NCBI GenBank assembly: GCA_015064155.1
Contig: SVST01000004.1
Coordinates: forward strand, 1 to 64,000
Origin: Oscillospiraceae bacterium
GTDB taxonomy: Bacteria; Bacillota; Clostridia; Oscillospirales; CAG-272
Direction of reading: 5' to 3'
DNA length: 64,000 bases
Shown: one piece after another, positions 9,597 to 18,150 of the stretch
How positions within the stretch are numbered: position 1 is the first letter of the stretch
Layout of the letters: each line of letters starts with the position of its first letter
Translations under genes and position numbers: made by a program
Notes under the pieces: model-generated
Told to the model about the DNA's origin: nothing
What the model saw: only the letters and a program-made list of their open reading frames with translations
Databases searched by the model: none

Positions 9597-9625
9597 TTGA
9601 CAAAACCGCCGTTTGATGGTTAAAT
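9597..9625 (+). promoter_or_regulatory. Promoter of the Leu-type T-box operon
   Basis: A perfect TTGACA (9597-9602) is followed after 17 bases by TTAAAT (9620-9625). It faces away from the minus-strand promoter about 95 bases to the left, so the two T-box operons diverge from one short region. Confidence 0.6.
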
Positions 9626-9634
9626 ATACTCGTT

Positions 9635-9912
9635 GGAAACAAAATCAGGAAAAGACATTGACGGAAATATTGCCCCATATTCGAATGTAACAGAGAGTCG
9701 GCGGTTGGTGCGAGCCGATGCGGACGTTGTGGGTGCGCTCCTTCCCGAGTCGGTCTTATCAACGCGAAAGCCAGTAATAAGACACGGTAGCCCCCGTTAT
9801 AGGGCGGAGCCCTTATTGGGGCTTTTGAGTGATTTCCCTTTTTGGGGGTAATCAGGGTGGTACCGCGAATATCGTTCGTCCCTGAGGCCGTACGTCGGCT
9901 CGGGGTCTTTTT
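9635..9912 (+). promoter_or_regulatory. T-box leader, specifier reads CUC (Leu)
   Basis: The leader shows AGAGAGTCGG...TGGTGCGAGCCGAT, the canonical T-box AGGGTGGTACCGCG (9854-9867) and a terminator stem CCCTGAGGCCG/CGGCTCGGGG followed by seven T. The triplet at the specifier position, before CUUCCCGAG, is CUC (9738-9740), a Leu codon common in leucine T-boxes; GCU in another register would be Ala, so the reading is not absolute. It precedes a gene with a LeuA regulatory domain, which fits leucine. Between stem I and the antiterminator lies an extra GC-rich segment (about 9785-9850). Confidence 0.87.
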
Positions 9913-9947
9913 TTGTTTCTTTATTTGAAAGGAGATATACACGAACT

Positions 9948-11354
9948 ATGACACGAATCGTAATCAGCGACGCAACAATGAAGCAAGCATCGGAAGAGCT
10001 GCGCTTGTCGTTCAAGGAAAAAATCGAGCTTTCCAAGCTTCTGGATAAGCTTGGCGTAGATTTGATTGAGCTTGACGGCATCAAAAATCCCCGCATCGAT
10101 GCGCTATTGATCAAATCGGTCGCAGCTGCTGTTAACAACAGCCGCATCGCGGTTCCCGTGGAGCTTTTGAATGAAGAAAATCTGGAAAAAACCTGGGCCG
10201 CTTTGAAAACCGCAAAAAATCCCCGACTGCAGGTATGCGCTTCCACAAGTGCCGTTCAAATCGAGTATCTTTTCCATAAAAAGCCCGATACCATGATAGA
10301 GGCAATCAGTCAAACGGTTCGCGCCTGCCGCGCCCTGTGCGACGACGTGGAGTTCGTTGCGGGCGACGCTACCCGCAGCGAAAGTGATTTTCTTGCCAAG
10401 GCAGTGGAAACCGCCGTTGCGGCAGGTGCCACCACCGTAACGCTTTGCGATACGGCAGGAGAAATGCTCCCGTCCGAGTTTGCCGCGTTTATTCGCAAGC
10501 AATACGACACAATTCCCGCGCTTGGCAAGGTTACCCTCGGCGTTTGCTGCTCCGACAGAATCGCAATGGCAGATGCCTGCGCCGTGATGGCAGTGGCGGA
10601 GGGTGCAGGACAGATCCGCGCGGCGGCACGCACGCTCTCCGAGGCATCGCTGGCAAACGTCATTCGCATCCTCGCAGCAAAGTCCGACGCGTTGAACGCA
10701 TGCATCGGAGCGAATACGACACAGCTCAGCAGAATCATCGCGCAGGTCGACCGTCTGTGCAATACCGGTAAAAACCAGAACGTCCCCGCCGCATCCGATC
10801 AGGACGACGGAATCTTCCTTACGGCACACGATACCGAGGAGGCGGTCGCGGCGGCAACCGTACGGCTCGGATACGATCTTTCCGAGGAGGACGCGCAGAA
10901 GGTATACGCAGCATTTAAGCAAATCGCCGACAAAAAGGAAAAGGTATCCTTCAAGGAGCTTGACGCGATCGTGGCGTCCTCCGCAATGCAGGTACCCACT
11001 ACCTACAAGCTCGATACCTACGTCATCACGTCGGGCAACACCATCTCTGCCACGGCGCACATCAAGCTTATGAAAAACGACAAGCCCGTTGAGGGTGTTT
11101 ATATCGGTGACGGATCGATCGATGCCGCGTTCCAAGCCATCGAAAAGATCACCGGCTGTCACTACGAGTTGGATGATTTCCAGCTCCAGGCGGTTACCGA
11201 GGGACGCGAGGCAATGGGACAGACCGTTGTGAAGCTTCGCTCCGACGGAAAGGTCTACTCGGGAAGAGGTATCTCTACCGACATCGTGGGCGCAGGTATT
11301 CAAGCCTACCTGAGTGCTCTGAATAAAATCGTTTATGAGGAGGAAATCGAATGA
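9948..11354 (+). CDS. LeuA-like protein with degenerate catalytic site and intact regulatory domain
   Basis: The 468-residue protein aligns with 2-isopropylmalate/homocitrate synthases: an HMGL-type TIM barrel (about 1-330) and a C-terminal LeuA allosteric domain (about 345-465, ending GRGISTDIVGAGIQAYLSAL). The barrel has lost key residues. The usual TLRDGEQ is DATMKQASE, and the metal-binding HCHND is VCCSD, so both His ligands are missing, while EFVAGDATRSE and LCDTAG are kept. Standard synthase activity is unlikely; a leucine-sensing or scaffold role is possible. It follows the Leu-like T-box, and its stop overlaps the next start as ATGA. The ribosome binding site AAGGAG is rather far (13 bases) from the ATG. 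Confidence 0.85.
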   Translation: MTRIVISDATMKQASEELRLSFKEKIELSKLLDKLGVDLIELDGIKNPRIDALLIKSVAAAVNNSRIAVPVELLNEENLEKTWAALKTAKNPRLQVCASTSAVQIEYLFHKKPDTMIEAISQTVRACRALCDDVEFVAGDATRSESDFLAKAVETAVAAGATTVTLCDTAGEMLPSEFAAFIRKQYDTIPALGKVTLGVCCSDRIAMADACAVMAVAEGAGQIRAAARTLSEASLANVIRILAAKSDALNACIGANTTQLSRIIAQVDRLCNTGKNQNVPAASDQDDGIFLTAHDTEEAVAAATVRLGYDLSEEDAQKVYAAFKQIADKKEKVSFKELDAIVASSAMQVPTTYKLDTYVITSGNTISATAHIKLMKNDKPVEGVYIGDGSIDAAFQAIEKITGCHYELDDFQLQAVTEGREAMGQTVVKLRSDGKVYSGRGISTDIVGAGIQAYLSALNKIVYEEEIE

Positions 11355-13864
11355 AACTCTCCTTTTCTACAAGAGGCTGGCCGAACCTTTCTTTCGACGA
11401 AATGCTCGAGGTCGCCATCGACATGGGCTTTTCGGGAGTTGAGGTCTACAACCTTGCAAAATTTGACCCATTGATGGAAAAAGGCGGTCCCTTCCACAAA
11501 TACAACACCGCAGCCACGGTTCGCCGGCTGCGCGAAAGAGGACTCTCTATTCCCTGCTTTGATACGTCCTTGGACATCTCGTCCGATGAAACCGCAATCC
11601 CCACCGTCAAAAATCTGCTTGAGATCGCACACGACGCAAAGGTTCCTTACGTTGTGGTGTGTGCGCTGTGCGATGACGAGGCCGCGGTTTCGTCCGCATT
11701 GACCGAGCTGTTACCGATCGCAGAGGAAAAAGAAGTCAGCATTCTGATCAAAACCAGCGGAATCTATGCCGATACGGCAAGATTGCGCGCAATGCTTGAT
11801 AAGTTTGCCAGTGACAATCTGGCGGCTCTTTGGGACGTTCACCACCCGTACAGAGATCACGGGGAATCGGGGGACCAAACCATCAAGAATCTCGGTGCGT
11901 ACGTTTCGCACGTCCACATGCGCGACTCCGACGATCAGGGCGCATATCAGCTCATCGGCGAAGGAACCATGCCGATTGAGGACGTCATGCGCGCACTCTC
12001 TTCGGTCAACTACGATGCGTTTATTTCGCTGGAATGGAAGCCGGAATGGCTTGACGACCTGCAGGATCCCGAGGTTATTTTCCCGCATTTCGTCAACTAC
12101 ATGTCGCATTTTCACTCGACACGCGATATGAAAAAGAGCCTTTACTTCAACCATGACGGCTCGGGACAGTACGTTTGGAAGAAAGACGAACTGATCGACC
12201 TGACTTTCTCCGAGGTGCTGGACAGAGTGGCTGACGAGTTCCCCGACCAGTATTGCTTCAAATACACGACGCTTGACTACACCCGTACCTATGCGGAATT
12301 CCGCGAAGACGTAGACCGTTTTGCAAGAGCACTCGTTTCGATGGGCGTAAAAGCAGGCTCTAAGGTTGCCGTTTGGGCAACCAACCTCCCCGCTTGGTAT
12401 ATTACGTTCTGGGCAACCACCAAGATCGGTGCCGTTTTGGTAACCGTCAACACGGCATATAAGATCCACGAGGCGGAATATCTGCTCCGTCAGTCCGACA
12501 CGCACACGCTGGTGATGATCGAAAGTTGCCTGGATTCGAACTACAAGGAAATTATCAACGAGCTCTGCCCCGAGCTGAAGACCACCGTTCCGGGTCAGCC
12601 TCTGCACGCAAAAAAGCTGCCCTTTTTGCGCAACGTCATCACCGTCGGCTTCAAGCAGGAGGGCTCGCTCACCTTTGACGAGGCGATGGCACGCTACAAG
12701 CTGGTCAGCCGAGAGCAGGTTGCCAGAATGGCGGCGGCAGTCAAGCCGAGCGACGTTTGCAATATGCAGTATACCTCGGGTACAACGGGCTTCCCCAAGG
12801 GCGTTATGCTCACACACTACAACGTGGTAAACAACGGAAAATGTATCGGTGACCGCATGGGTCTTTCCACGGCGGACAGAATGATGATCCAGGTTCCGAT
12901 GTTCCATTGCTTCGGCATGACGCTTTCGATGACCTCGTCGATGACGCACGGCACCACCATGTGTCCCATGCCCTACTTCTCGGCAAAATCCTCCCTGGCT
13001 TGCATCAACCAGGAAAAGATCACCTGCTTCAACGGCGTTCCCACCATGTTCATCGCAATGTTCAATCACCCCAACTACCGCGCCACCGATTTCTCGCACA
13101 TGAGAACCGGTATTATGGCGGGTGCCGGCTGTCCCCCCGAATTGATGAAACGCGCCGCACGTCCCGACGAAATGAATATGACGGGTATCGTCAGCGTATA
13201 CGGACAGACCGAGTGCGCACCCGGTAACACGATGAGCTCCTGGACCGACACGCTGGAGGTTCGCACCGAAACGGTCGGATACGCGTTCCCGCACGTCATG
13301 TGCAAGATCATCGATCCCGAAACCGGAAAAGAAGTGGGTCCCGGTGTCAACGGAGAGTTCTGCGCCAAGGGCTACAACACCATGAAGGGCTACTACAAAA
13401 TGCCCTATGCGACCAAGGAAACCATCGATGAGGACGGTTGGCTCCACTCGGGCGACCTTGCTTGCCGTGACGAGGACGGAAACTATAAGATCACGGGTCG
13501 CTTGAAGGACATGATTATCCGCGGCGGTGAAAACATTTATCCCAAGGAAATCGAGGAGTTTATTTACACGCACCCGATGACGAAGGACGTTCAGGTAATC
13601 GGCGTTCCCGATAAAAAATACGGCGAGGAGATCATGGCTTGCATCATCCTCAAGGAGCCCGGTAGCGTAACGGTTGACGAAATGACGGCATATATCAAGG
13701 CCAGCATGGCGCGTCACAAGGTTCCCAAGTATATCGAATTCGTGGACAGCTTCCCGATGAACGCAGCAGGTAAGGTCCTCAAATACAAAATGCGCGAGGA
13801 CGCTGCAAAAAGGCTGGGTCTTGTCGGTGACGGAAGCGACACCGCAGGTCCGAAAAAGGATTGA
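11351..13864 (+). CDS. TIM-barrel isomerase-like / acyl-CoA synthetase fusion
   Basis: The 837-residue protein begins with a sugar phosphate isomerase/epimerase-like barrel (about residues 1-260; MKLSFSTRGWPNLSFDEML, LWDVHHPYRDHGE, HVHMRD, ISLEWKPEW) and continues with a full AMP-forming acyl-CoA synthetase (about 265-825). The synthetase has the adenylate loop MQYTSGTTGFPKG near residue 472, YGQTECAPG, WLHSGDLACRDEDG, GRLKDMIIRGGENIYPKEIE and a C-terminal AAGKVLKYKM with the catalytic Lys. It resembles medium/short-chain fatty acyl-CoA ligases. Why an isomerase-like barrel is attached is unknown. It is translationally coupled to the LeuA-like gene and is therefore under the Leu-type T-box. 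A strong terminator follows. Confidence 0.88.
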   Translation: MKLSFSTRGWPNLSFDEMLEVAIDMGFSGVEVYNLAKFDPLMEKGGPFHKYNTAATVRRLRERGLSIPCFDTSLDISSDETAIPTVKNLLEIAHDAKVPYVVVCALCDDEAAVSSALTELLPIAEEKEVSILIKTSGIYADTARLRAMLDKFASDNLAALWDVHHPYRDHGESGDQTIKNLGAYVSHVHMRDSDDQGAYQLIGEGTMPIEDVMRALSSVNYDAFISLEWKPEWLDDLQDPEVIFPHFVNYMSHFHSTRDMKKSLYFNHDGSGQYVWKKDELIDLTFSEVLDRVADEFPDQYCFKYTTLDYTRTYAEFREDVDRFARALVSMGVKAGSKVAVWATNLPAWYITFWATTKIGAVLVTVNTAYKIHEAEYLLRQSDTHTLVMIESCLDSNYKEIINELCPELKTTVPGQPLHAKKLPFLRNVITVGFKQEGSLTFDEAMARYKLVSREQVARMAAAVKPSDVCNMQYTSGTTGFPKGVMLTHYNVVNNGKCIGDRMGLSTADRMMIQVPMFHCFGMTLSMTSSMTHGTTMCPMPYFSAKSSLACINQEKITCFNGVPTMFIAMFNHPNYRATDFSHMRTGIMAGAGCPPELMKRAARPDEMNMTGIVSVYGQTECAPGNTMSSWTDTLEVRTETVGYAFPHVMCKIIDPETGKEVGPGVNGEFCAKGYNTMKGYYKMPYATKETIDEDGWLHSGDLACRDEDGNYKITGRLKDMIIRGGENIYPKEIEEFIYTHPMTKDVQVIGVPDKKYGEEIMACIILKEPGSVTVDEMTAYIKASMARHKVPKYIEFVDSFPMNAAGKVLKYKMREDAAKRLGLVGDGSDTAGPKKD

Positions 13865-13877
13865 ATAACACAAAAAA

Positions 13878-13913
13878 ACACCGATGGGATTTCGATTTCC
13901 CGTCGGTGTTTTG
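13878..13913 (+). terminator. Rho-independent terminator after the synthetase fusion
   Basis: AACACCGATGGGA and TCCCGTCGGTGTT form a near-perfect stem around TTTCGATT, followed by TTTTG. It closes the Leu-type T-box operon. Confidence 0.8.
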
Positions 13914-13969
13914 TATATTCGCATCGGTTTTTGAATACAATGGTGGTGAGAATTTTTTTGAGGTGCGCT

Positions 13970-14494
13970 ATGAAACGATCGATCGGACTGTGGCAGTTGA
14001 TGGGATTCTCCGTCACGTCGCTTGCGGGAACACTGTTGCATTTTTTATACGATTGGCTGAAAAAGGCGGCATGGATCGCGCCGTTTTCGGGAGTCAACGA
14101 ATCTACCTGGGAGCACATGAAGCTGCTCTTTTGGCCGATGCTTCTTTATGCCGCGGTACAGAGTCGGTTCTTTCGCGAGCGCAACGATTTTTGGTGTGTC
14201 AAGGCAAAAGGAACGCTTTTGGGGCTGTCCTTAATCCCCGTGCTGTTTTACACGTATAACGGCGTCATCGGGCATTCCCCCGATTGGATCAACATCACCA
14301 TCTTTTTCATTGCCGCAGCAATCTCCTATCTCTACGAAACACGGCAGTTTAACGGAGAATCGACGTCTTGCAAAAGACCCACGTATGCACTCGCTCTGCT
14401 CTGTGTCATTGCGGTTTTGTTCGTCGTATTCACCTTTCAAGCCCCCAAGATCGGAATCTTCAAGGATCCGCTAACCAGCACGTATGGAATATAA
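13970..14494 (+). CDS. DUF6512-like integral membrane protein
   Basis: This 174-residue protein has about five hydrophobic segments and the phrases LLHFLYDWLKKAAWIAPFSG, VNESTWEHMKLLFWP and YTYNGVIGHSPDW, which I associate with the DUF6512 family of uncharacterised Clostridia membrane proteins. The ATG at 13970 is chosen for the GAGG 6 bases upstream; the frame stays open further up without a good start. It stands alone between two terminators. No function can be assigned. Confidence 0.75.
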   Translation: MKRSIGLWQLMGFSVTSLAGTLLHFLYDWLKKAAWIAPFSGVNESTWEHMKLLFWPMLLYAAVQSRFFRERNDFWCVKAKGTLLGLSLIPVLFYTYNGVIGHSPDWINITIFFIAAAISYLYETRQFNGESTSCKRPTYALALLCVIAVLFVVFTFQAPKIGIFKDPLTSTYGI

Positions 14495-14498
14495 AAAC

Positions 14499-14535
14499 AG
14501 CCGATGAGAGATCAAAAGGTCCCTCATCGGCTTTC
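14499..14535. terminator. Hairpin terminator between DUF6512 gene and GH20 gene
   Basis: AGCCGATGAG and CTCATCGGCT pair around GATCAAAAGGTC, followed by TTTCC. It lies between a plus-strand gene ending at 14494 and a minus-strand gene ending at 14590, and may act in both directions. Confidence 0.7.
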
Positions 14536-14589
14536 CTGATTGCGTCACCCGTTCCGTCGGATCGGGGTACGTTGTCGTTTTTCTTTCCG

Positions 14590-16479
14590 TTATGCGCGGG
14601 GGTCAATGCGGCTGGGAGATACGTAACGGCCGTAGTGATTCAATTCGTACGGACCCTCGCGGTCAAGGTACAAGCGCTCGGCATCCAGCTCCTCGATGGT
14701 TTCCAGCTTGCCGTCAAGGTATGCCCGAACCTCTCGGATCGCACTGTCAATGCGAGCCAGGAGCGAGCCGTAACGCATATCCAGGATATCCCATCCAAAG
14801 GGCTTGTAGAGCTCCATCCAGTTCTCCATGTGAGCAAGTCTTTGTGTCTTGACACGCTCGAACAATTCGGGAAGCTCTACCTCAACAAATCTTCTCAACG
14901 CCTCCTTGTCCCCTGCCCGATAAGCCGCGGTCAGGCGCAAGCCCATCTCGGATTTCATCGACAGCGTATGGGAAACCAACGCGGAATAGGCAAACAGACT
15001 GTCAAAGCGTCCGTTTCTGCCAACCGCGCTCTCCAAAACGGGAGTTAACGCGCGATAGTGTGCATCCAGATTTGCGTTCTCGTAGTTCTTGTCTGCAAGA
15101 CCCGTCAGAATATCCTGCCACATCATAATTTTAGAGGTGTTGCAATGGTGACGCTTGGGATGGTTCAGGCTCTTGATCCAATCGGTGAGATCCAACCGCT
15201 GCAGGTTTTCGAAATCCTCCAGATTACCGCCCGTGCAGAATTTGAAACGGCGGGCGAAGCGATCGCGGTCGTAGCCGTCGGCATAACCGAGCTCGGCAAA
15301 CAGCTGACATCCGATCAGGTTAACGGTTGCCAACGATTCGGTACCGTTATCTCCCCAGGTTGTCATAAAGATATCCTTGACGCCGCACGCACGGCAAGCA
15401 CTCAATGCGTCCAGCGTAGATCGCAACGTGTGATCCCATGCCAAGCCAAATCCGCGCCAAGCCCAGCAGCCGCCGGCAAAGACCAAATCCTTGTCCAAAA
15501 GCAGATGCTTTCTGAGAAGTGCCTCGTACTCCCCTTGACCGACGGTATAGTAATCCCAATAGATGCAATTCATGCCCTTGGGAAGCGATTCGTACGCATC
15601 GTCGGGAACCGGTGCATACGGATCGTGGTACTTCTGCCCTGCCGTACGGAAGAACATATCGTCCCACATCATCGGGGTAAGCCCCAATTCACGCACCAGC
15701 TCCATCACGCGTGCAAGATGCTTTTTCATGATCGCATTGGGTTTTTCGTAGCCGTTTTGATCAATATATTTGCCTCTGCCGAGATTCCAAGCCTCATCCA
15801 GACCTACGTGAATCCGTTTGGTGCGGAACGGTGCGCTTGCCGCAACCAACAGGTCACGGATAAAGTCGTAGGTTTCCTCCTTGCCGACGAGCAAGCAGGC
15901 ATCGTAATCGCGAATGTCGTCGAAGCAAGCCCAGCGAAGTCCGTCGGGCATGTGTGCAAGCGTTTGGATGCAGGGAATCATTTCGATGCCCAAGGTCCAT
16001 GCGTACTCATCCAGCTCGGAAAGCTCCTTTTGCGTATAGGTCGGGCGCATGTATCCGAAATACGGACGTCCCGGAACCTCATAGTTATCCTCGGTATAAA
16101 GCATCAGGGTGTTCAAGCCCATAAGCGCAAGAGAACGAATCACGTCCTTGAGCGTTTTGACGTGAAATGCCGCATTGCCCTGCGACATATCAAACATGGG
16201 ACCGTTCATACGGAACGCGGGCTTCTCCTCCAAGCAAAAGCTCTGTTTCCCGTCGTTCATCGCCTCCACGGCAAGACCGAACGCACGGAAAAATTGGCAA
16301 CGCTCACAGTAAACGATTTCCAGTGCGTTTCCGTCGAGCGTGACGCGCAGAGTTGGTGCTTCCACGCGCTTTGCCGTCAATACGTAACCGCCGTCGGCAA
16401 GCTCAATTCCAAGCTCGGGGGCAAGCAGTGCAACACCCTCTTGAAGTTGGTCAAGATCACCCTTTAATATAAATCTCAC
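14590..16479 (-). CDS. GH20 beta-N-acetylhexosaminidase, cytoplasmic type
   Basis: The 629-residue protein has a small N-terminal alpha/beta domain (about 1-85), then a TIM barrel with KRIHVGLDEAWNLGRG near residue 220, in which Asp-Glu is the GH20 catalytic pair, and a helical C-terminal region. It resembles GcnA-type hexosaminidases of similar length. There is no signal peptide, so it probably removes terminal GlcNAc or GalNAc from imported oligosaccharides in the cytoplasm. The start is GTG with GGAGG 8 bases upstream. It is transcribed alone, convergent with the preceding gene. Confidence 0.85.
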   Translation of the reverse strand: MRFILKGDLDQLQEGVALLAPELGIELADGGYVLTAKRVEAPTLRVTLDGNALEIVYCERCQFFRAFGLAVEAMNDGKQSFCLEEKPAFRMNGPMFDMSQGNAAFHVKTLKDVIRSLALMGLNTLMLYTEDNYEVPGRPYFGYMRPTYTQKELSELDEYAWTLGIEMIPCIQTLAHMPDGLRWACFDDIRDYDACLLVGKEETYDFIRDLLVAASAPFRTKRIHVGLDEAWNLGRGKYIDQNGYEKPNAIMKKHLARVMELVRELGLTPMMWDDMFFRTAGQKYHDPYAPVPDDAYESLPKGMNCIYWDYYTVGQGEYEALLRKHLLLDKDLVFAGGCWAWRGFGLAWDHTLRSTLDALSACRACGVKDIFMTTWGDNGTESLATVNLIGCQLFAELGYADGYDRDRFARRFKFCTGGNLEDFENLQRLDLTDWIKSLNHPKRHHCNTSKIMMWQDILTGLADKNYENANLDAHYRALTPVLESAVGRNGRFDSLFAYSALVSHTLSMKSEMGLRLTAAYRAGDKEALRRFVEVELPELFERVKTQRLAHMENWMELYKPFGWDILDMRYGSLLARIDSAIREVRAYLDGKLETIEELDAERLYLDREGPYELNHYGRYVSPSRIDPRA

Positions 16480-16626
16480 AAGTAAGACCTCCGTTTGTGT
16501 TCATGATTGCAAACTCTCTCTCCGATAAAGGGGCTTCGAAGGATCGAATCTATATCCATAGTATCACTTTTTGCAGAAAAAATCAAGTCCCTTTTCAAAT
16601 AATGCCGAGCAAAACCGGAAAAGCTG

Positions 16627-16655
16627 TTGACAGTACGCAAGGCATGGTATATAAT
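16627..16655 (+). promoter_or_regulatory. Promoter of the asparaginase gene
   Basis: TTGACA (16627-16632), a 17-base spacer and TATAAT (16650-16655) form an essentially consensus sigma-A promoter 33 bases before the coding start. Confidence 0.75.
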
Positions 16656-16687
16656 AGCCTCGTAAGTATTCCTGAAAGGAGCGAACC

Positions 16688-17761
16688 ATGCGCACAAAGA
16701 AGATCCTTTTGATCCTGACGGGCGGCACCGTCTGTTCCTTTGCAAACGAACAAGGCGAACAAGCCTCGGACACCAAAAAAGCCCAAGCCCTAATCGTAGA
16801 TCATTTCAGAAAAGGGAACAGCCGCTATAGCAGCGAGGATTGCGTGCGGTTTACCTCGGTATCTCCGCTGAACGTACTGAGCGAAAACATGACCGTTGCA
16901 CACTGGGACGTTTTGATTGGCGCGTTGAGAACCTATGATTACTCGCAATATGACGGTGTGATCCTTTTGCACGGTACGGATACGCTGGCTTATACCGCCT
17001 CGCTCCTCTCCTTACTCCTTGCGGGTCTTCCGATTCCCGTTCTTCTGGTGTCCAGTCAACTTCCTCTCTCCAACCCGCAGGCAAACGGAAACCGCAATTT
17101 CCAAGCGGCGGTGGAACTGATCGCAAACGGAATCCAACCGAACGTCTATGCCGTGTACGAGAACGAAGAGATCACCCGAGGCACACCCTCAAGGGTCATG
17201 TACGTGCATTTCGGAGCGCACCTTTTGCAATGCGCCAACCGTTCCAACAATTTCTACAGCTGCGATATGACCGCCGTTGATACGCAAAACGCAAGCTTCA
17301 AGGGCATAGCCGCCAAAAAAGCGACGCCGCTTTTGTTCGACGACCGCTTAAAGGCTCTCAACGCAAGAATTTTGAAAATCCAACCCTACGTGGGTCTTGA
17401 CTACAGCACCCTTTCGATTGACGGCATCGATGCGGTGATACACGGCACCTATCATTCAAGCACGGTGGCAACCGATACCGATCTGCCGACAAAGGACGGC
17501 AGGTGCTCTTCGGTTCTGCACTTTGCGGCTCGCTGTCGAAATCATACTCCGCCGATTCCGCTGTTTCTTGAGCCGTATGAAAAAACGACCTACGAAACCA
17601 CGGGAGATGCCCTGCGAAACGGCATTTTGCCGATCGAAAATCTGACGTCGGAAACGGCGTACGTCAAAGCCCTGGTCGGCTGCTCCCTGGGGCTGTCGCA
17701 AGAGGAGCTGTATGACTTTATCAACAGTGACGTGAACCGAGAACGGCTTCCCCCGTGCTGA
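16688..17761 (+). CDS. ansA: Type I-like L-asparaginase
   Basis: The 357-residue protein has both threonine active-site motifs: ILLILTGGTVCS at the N-terminus and ILLHGTDTLAYTAS near residue 100, with the expected GTDT. It hydrolyses asparagine to aspartate and ammonia. No signal peptide is seen, so it is cytoplasmic. GAAAGGAG lies upstream of the ATG. Downstream, an Asn-type T-box controls the Asp/Asn-tRNA operon, so genes for asparagine breakdown and for Asn-tRNA formation lie side by side; they have separate promoters. Confidence 0.88.
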   Translation: MRTKKILLILTGGTVCSFANEQGEQASDTKKAQALIVDHFRKGNSRYSSEDCVRFTSVSPLNVLSENMTVAHWDVLIGALRTYDYSQYDGVILLHGTDTLAYTASLLSLLLAGLPIPVLLVSSQLPLSNPQANGNRNFQAAVELIANGIQPNVYAVYENEEITRGTPSRVMYVHFGAHLLQCANRSNNFYSCDMTAVDTQNASFKGIAAKKATPLLFDDRLKALNARILKIQPYVGLDYSTLSIDGIDAVIHGTYHSSTVATDTDLPTKDGRCSSVLHFAARCRNHTPPIPLFLEPYEKTTYETTGDALRNGILPIENLTSETAYVKALVGCSLGLSQEELYDFINSDVNRERLPPC

Positions 17762-17797
17762 TTTTTCGTAAAAATTTTGAAAAATTCGCTTCAAGTA

Positions 17798-17826
17798 TTG
17801 ACTTTGCGTTTTTTTTGTGATATAAT
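17798..17826 (+). promoter_or_regulatory. Promoter of the aspS-gatCAB operon
   Basis: TTGACT (17798-17803) and TATAAT (17821-17826) are spaced by 17 bases, immediately before the T-box leader. Confidence 0.7.
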
Positions 17827-17833
17827 ACACTGT

Positions 17834-18082
17834 AAATATTCGGCATTGATGAAGAGAGTACTGCAGCATCCTCATTTCCAGAGAGCCGTCGGTTGCTGAA
17901 AGCACGGCATTGAGCGTTGCACGAAAAACACTTCGGAGCCCGCGGAAGAAAGCCCTCGGTGGTGATTAGAACCGCGCGTTCATCGCGTCAAGATGTAAAT
18001 GAAGCGGATCGCCTCAGGCGGTCAATTTGGGTGGTATCGCGGAAGCAAGCCTTTCGTCCCATACGGGGCGAAAGGCATTTTT
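17834..18082 (+). promoter_or_regulatory. T-box leader, specifier reads AAC (Asn)
   Basis: Stem I signature CAGAGAGCCGTCGGTTGCTG, the T-box GGGTGGTATCGCGG (18029-18042) and a terminator GCCTTTCGTCCC/GGGGCGAAAGGC with a T run are all present. The triplet in the specifier position (17927-17929), between GAA and ACUUCGGAG, is AAC, an Asn codon. An Asn-responsive leader fits a non-discriminating AspS plus GatCAB that make Asn-tRNA(Asn) by transamidation. Confidence 0.9.
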
Positions 18083-18150
18083 TGTTTTTTGCCGCGACTT
18101 ACAAACCAAGAAAACGAAAATACTAAGTATCTCTTAAGGAGGATAAAACC

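Noticed and set aside
11711-14041. Long open frame on the minus strand opposite the TIM-barrel/synthetase fusion
   Set aside because: The translation lacks known motifs and covers a clear plus-strand gene and its terminator.
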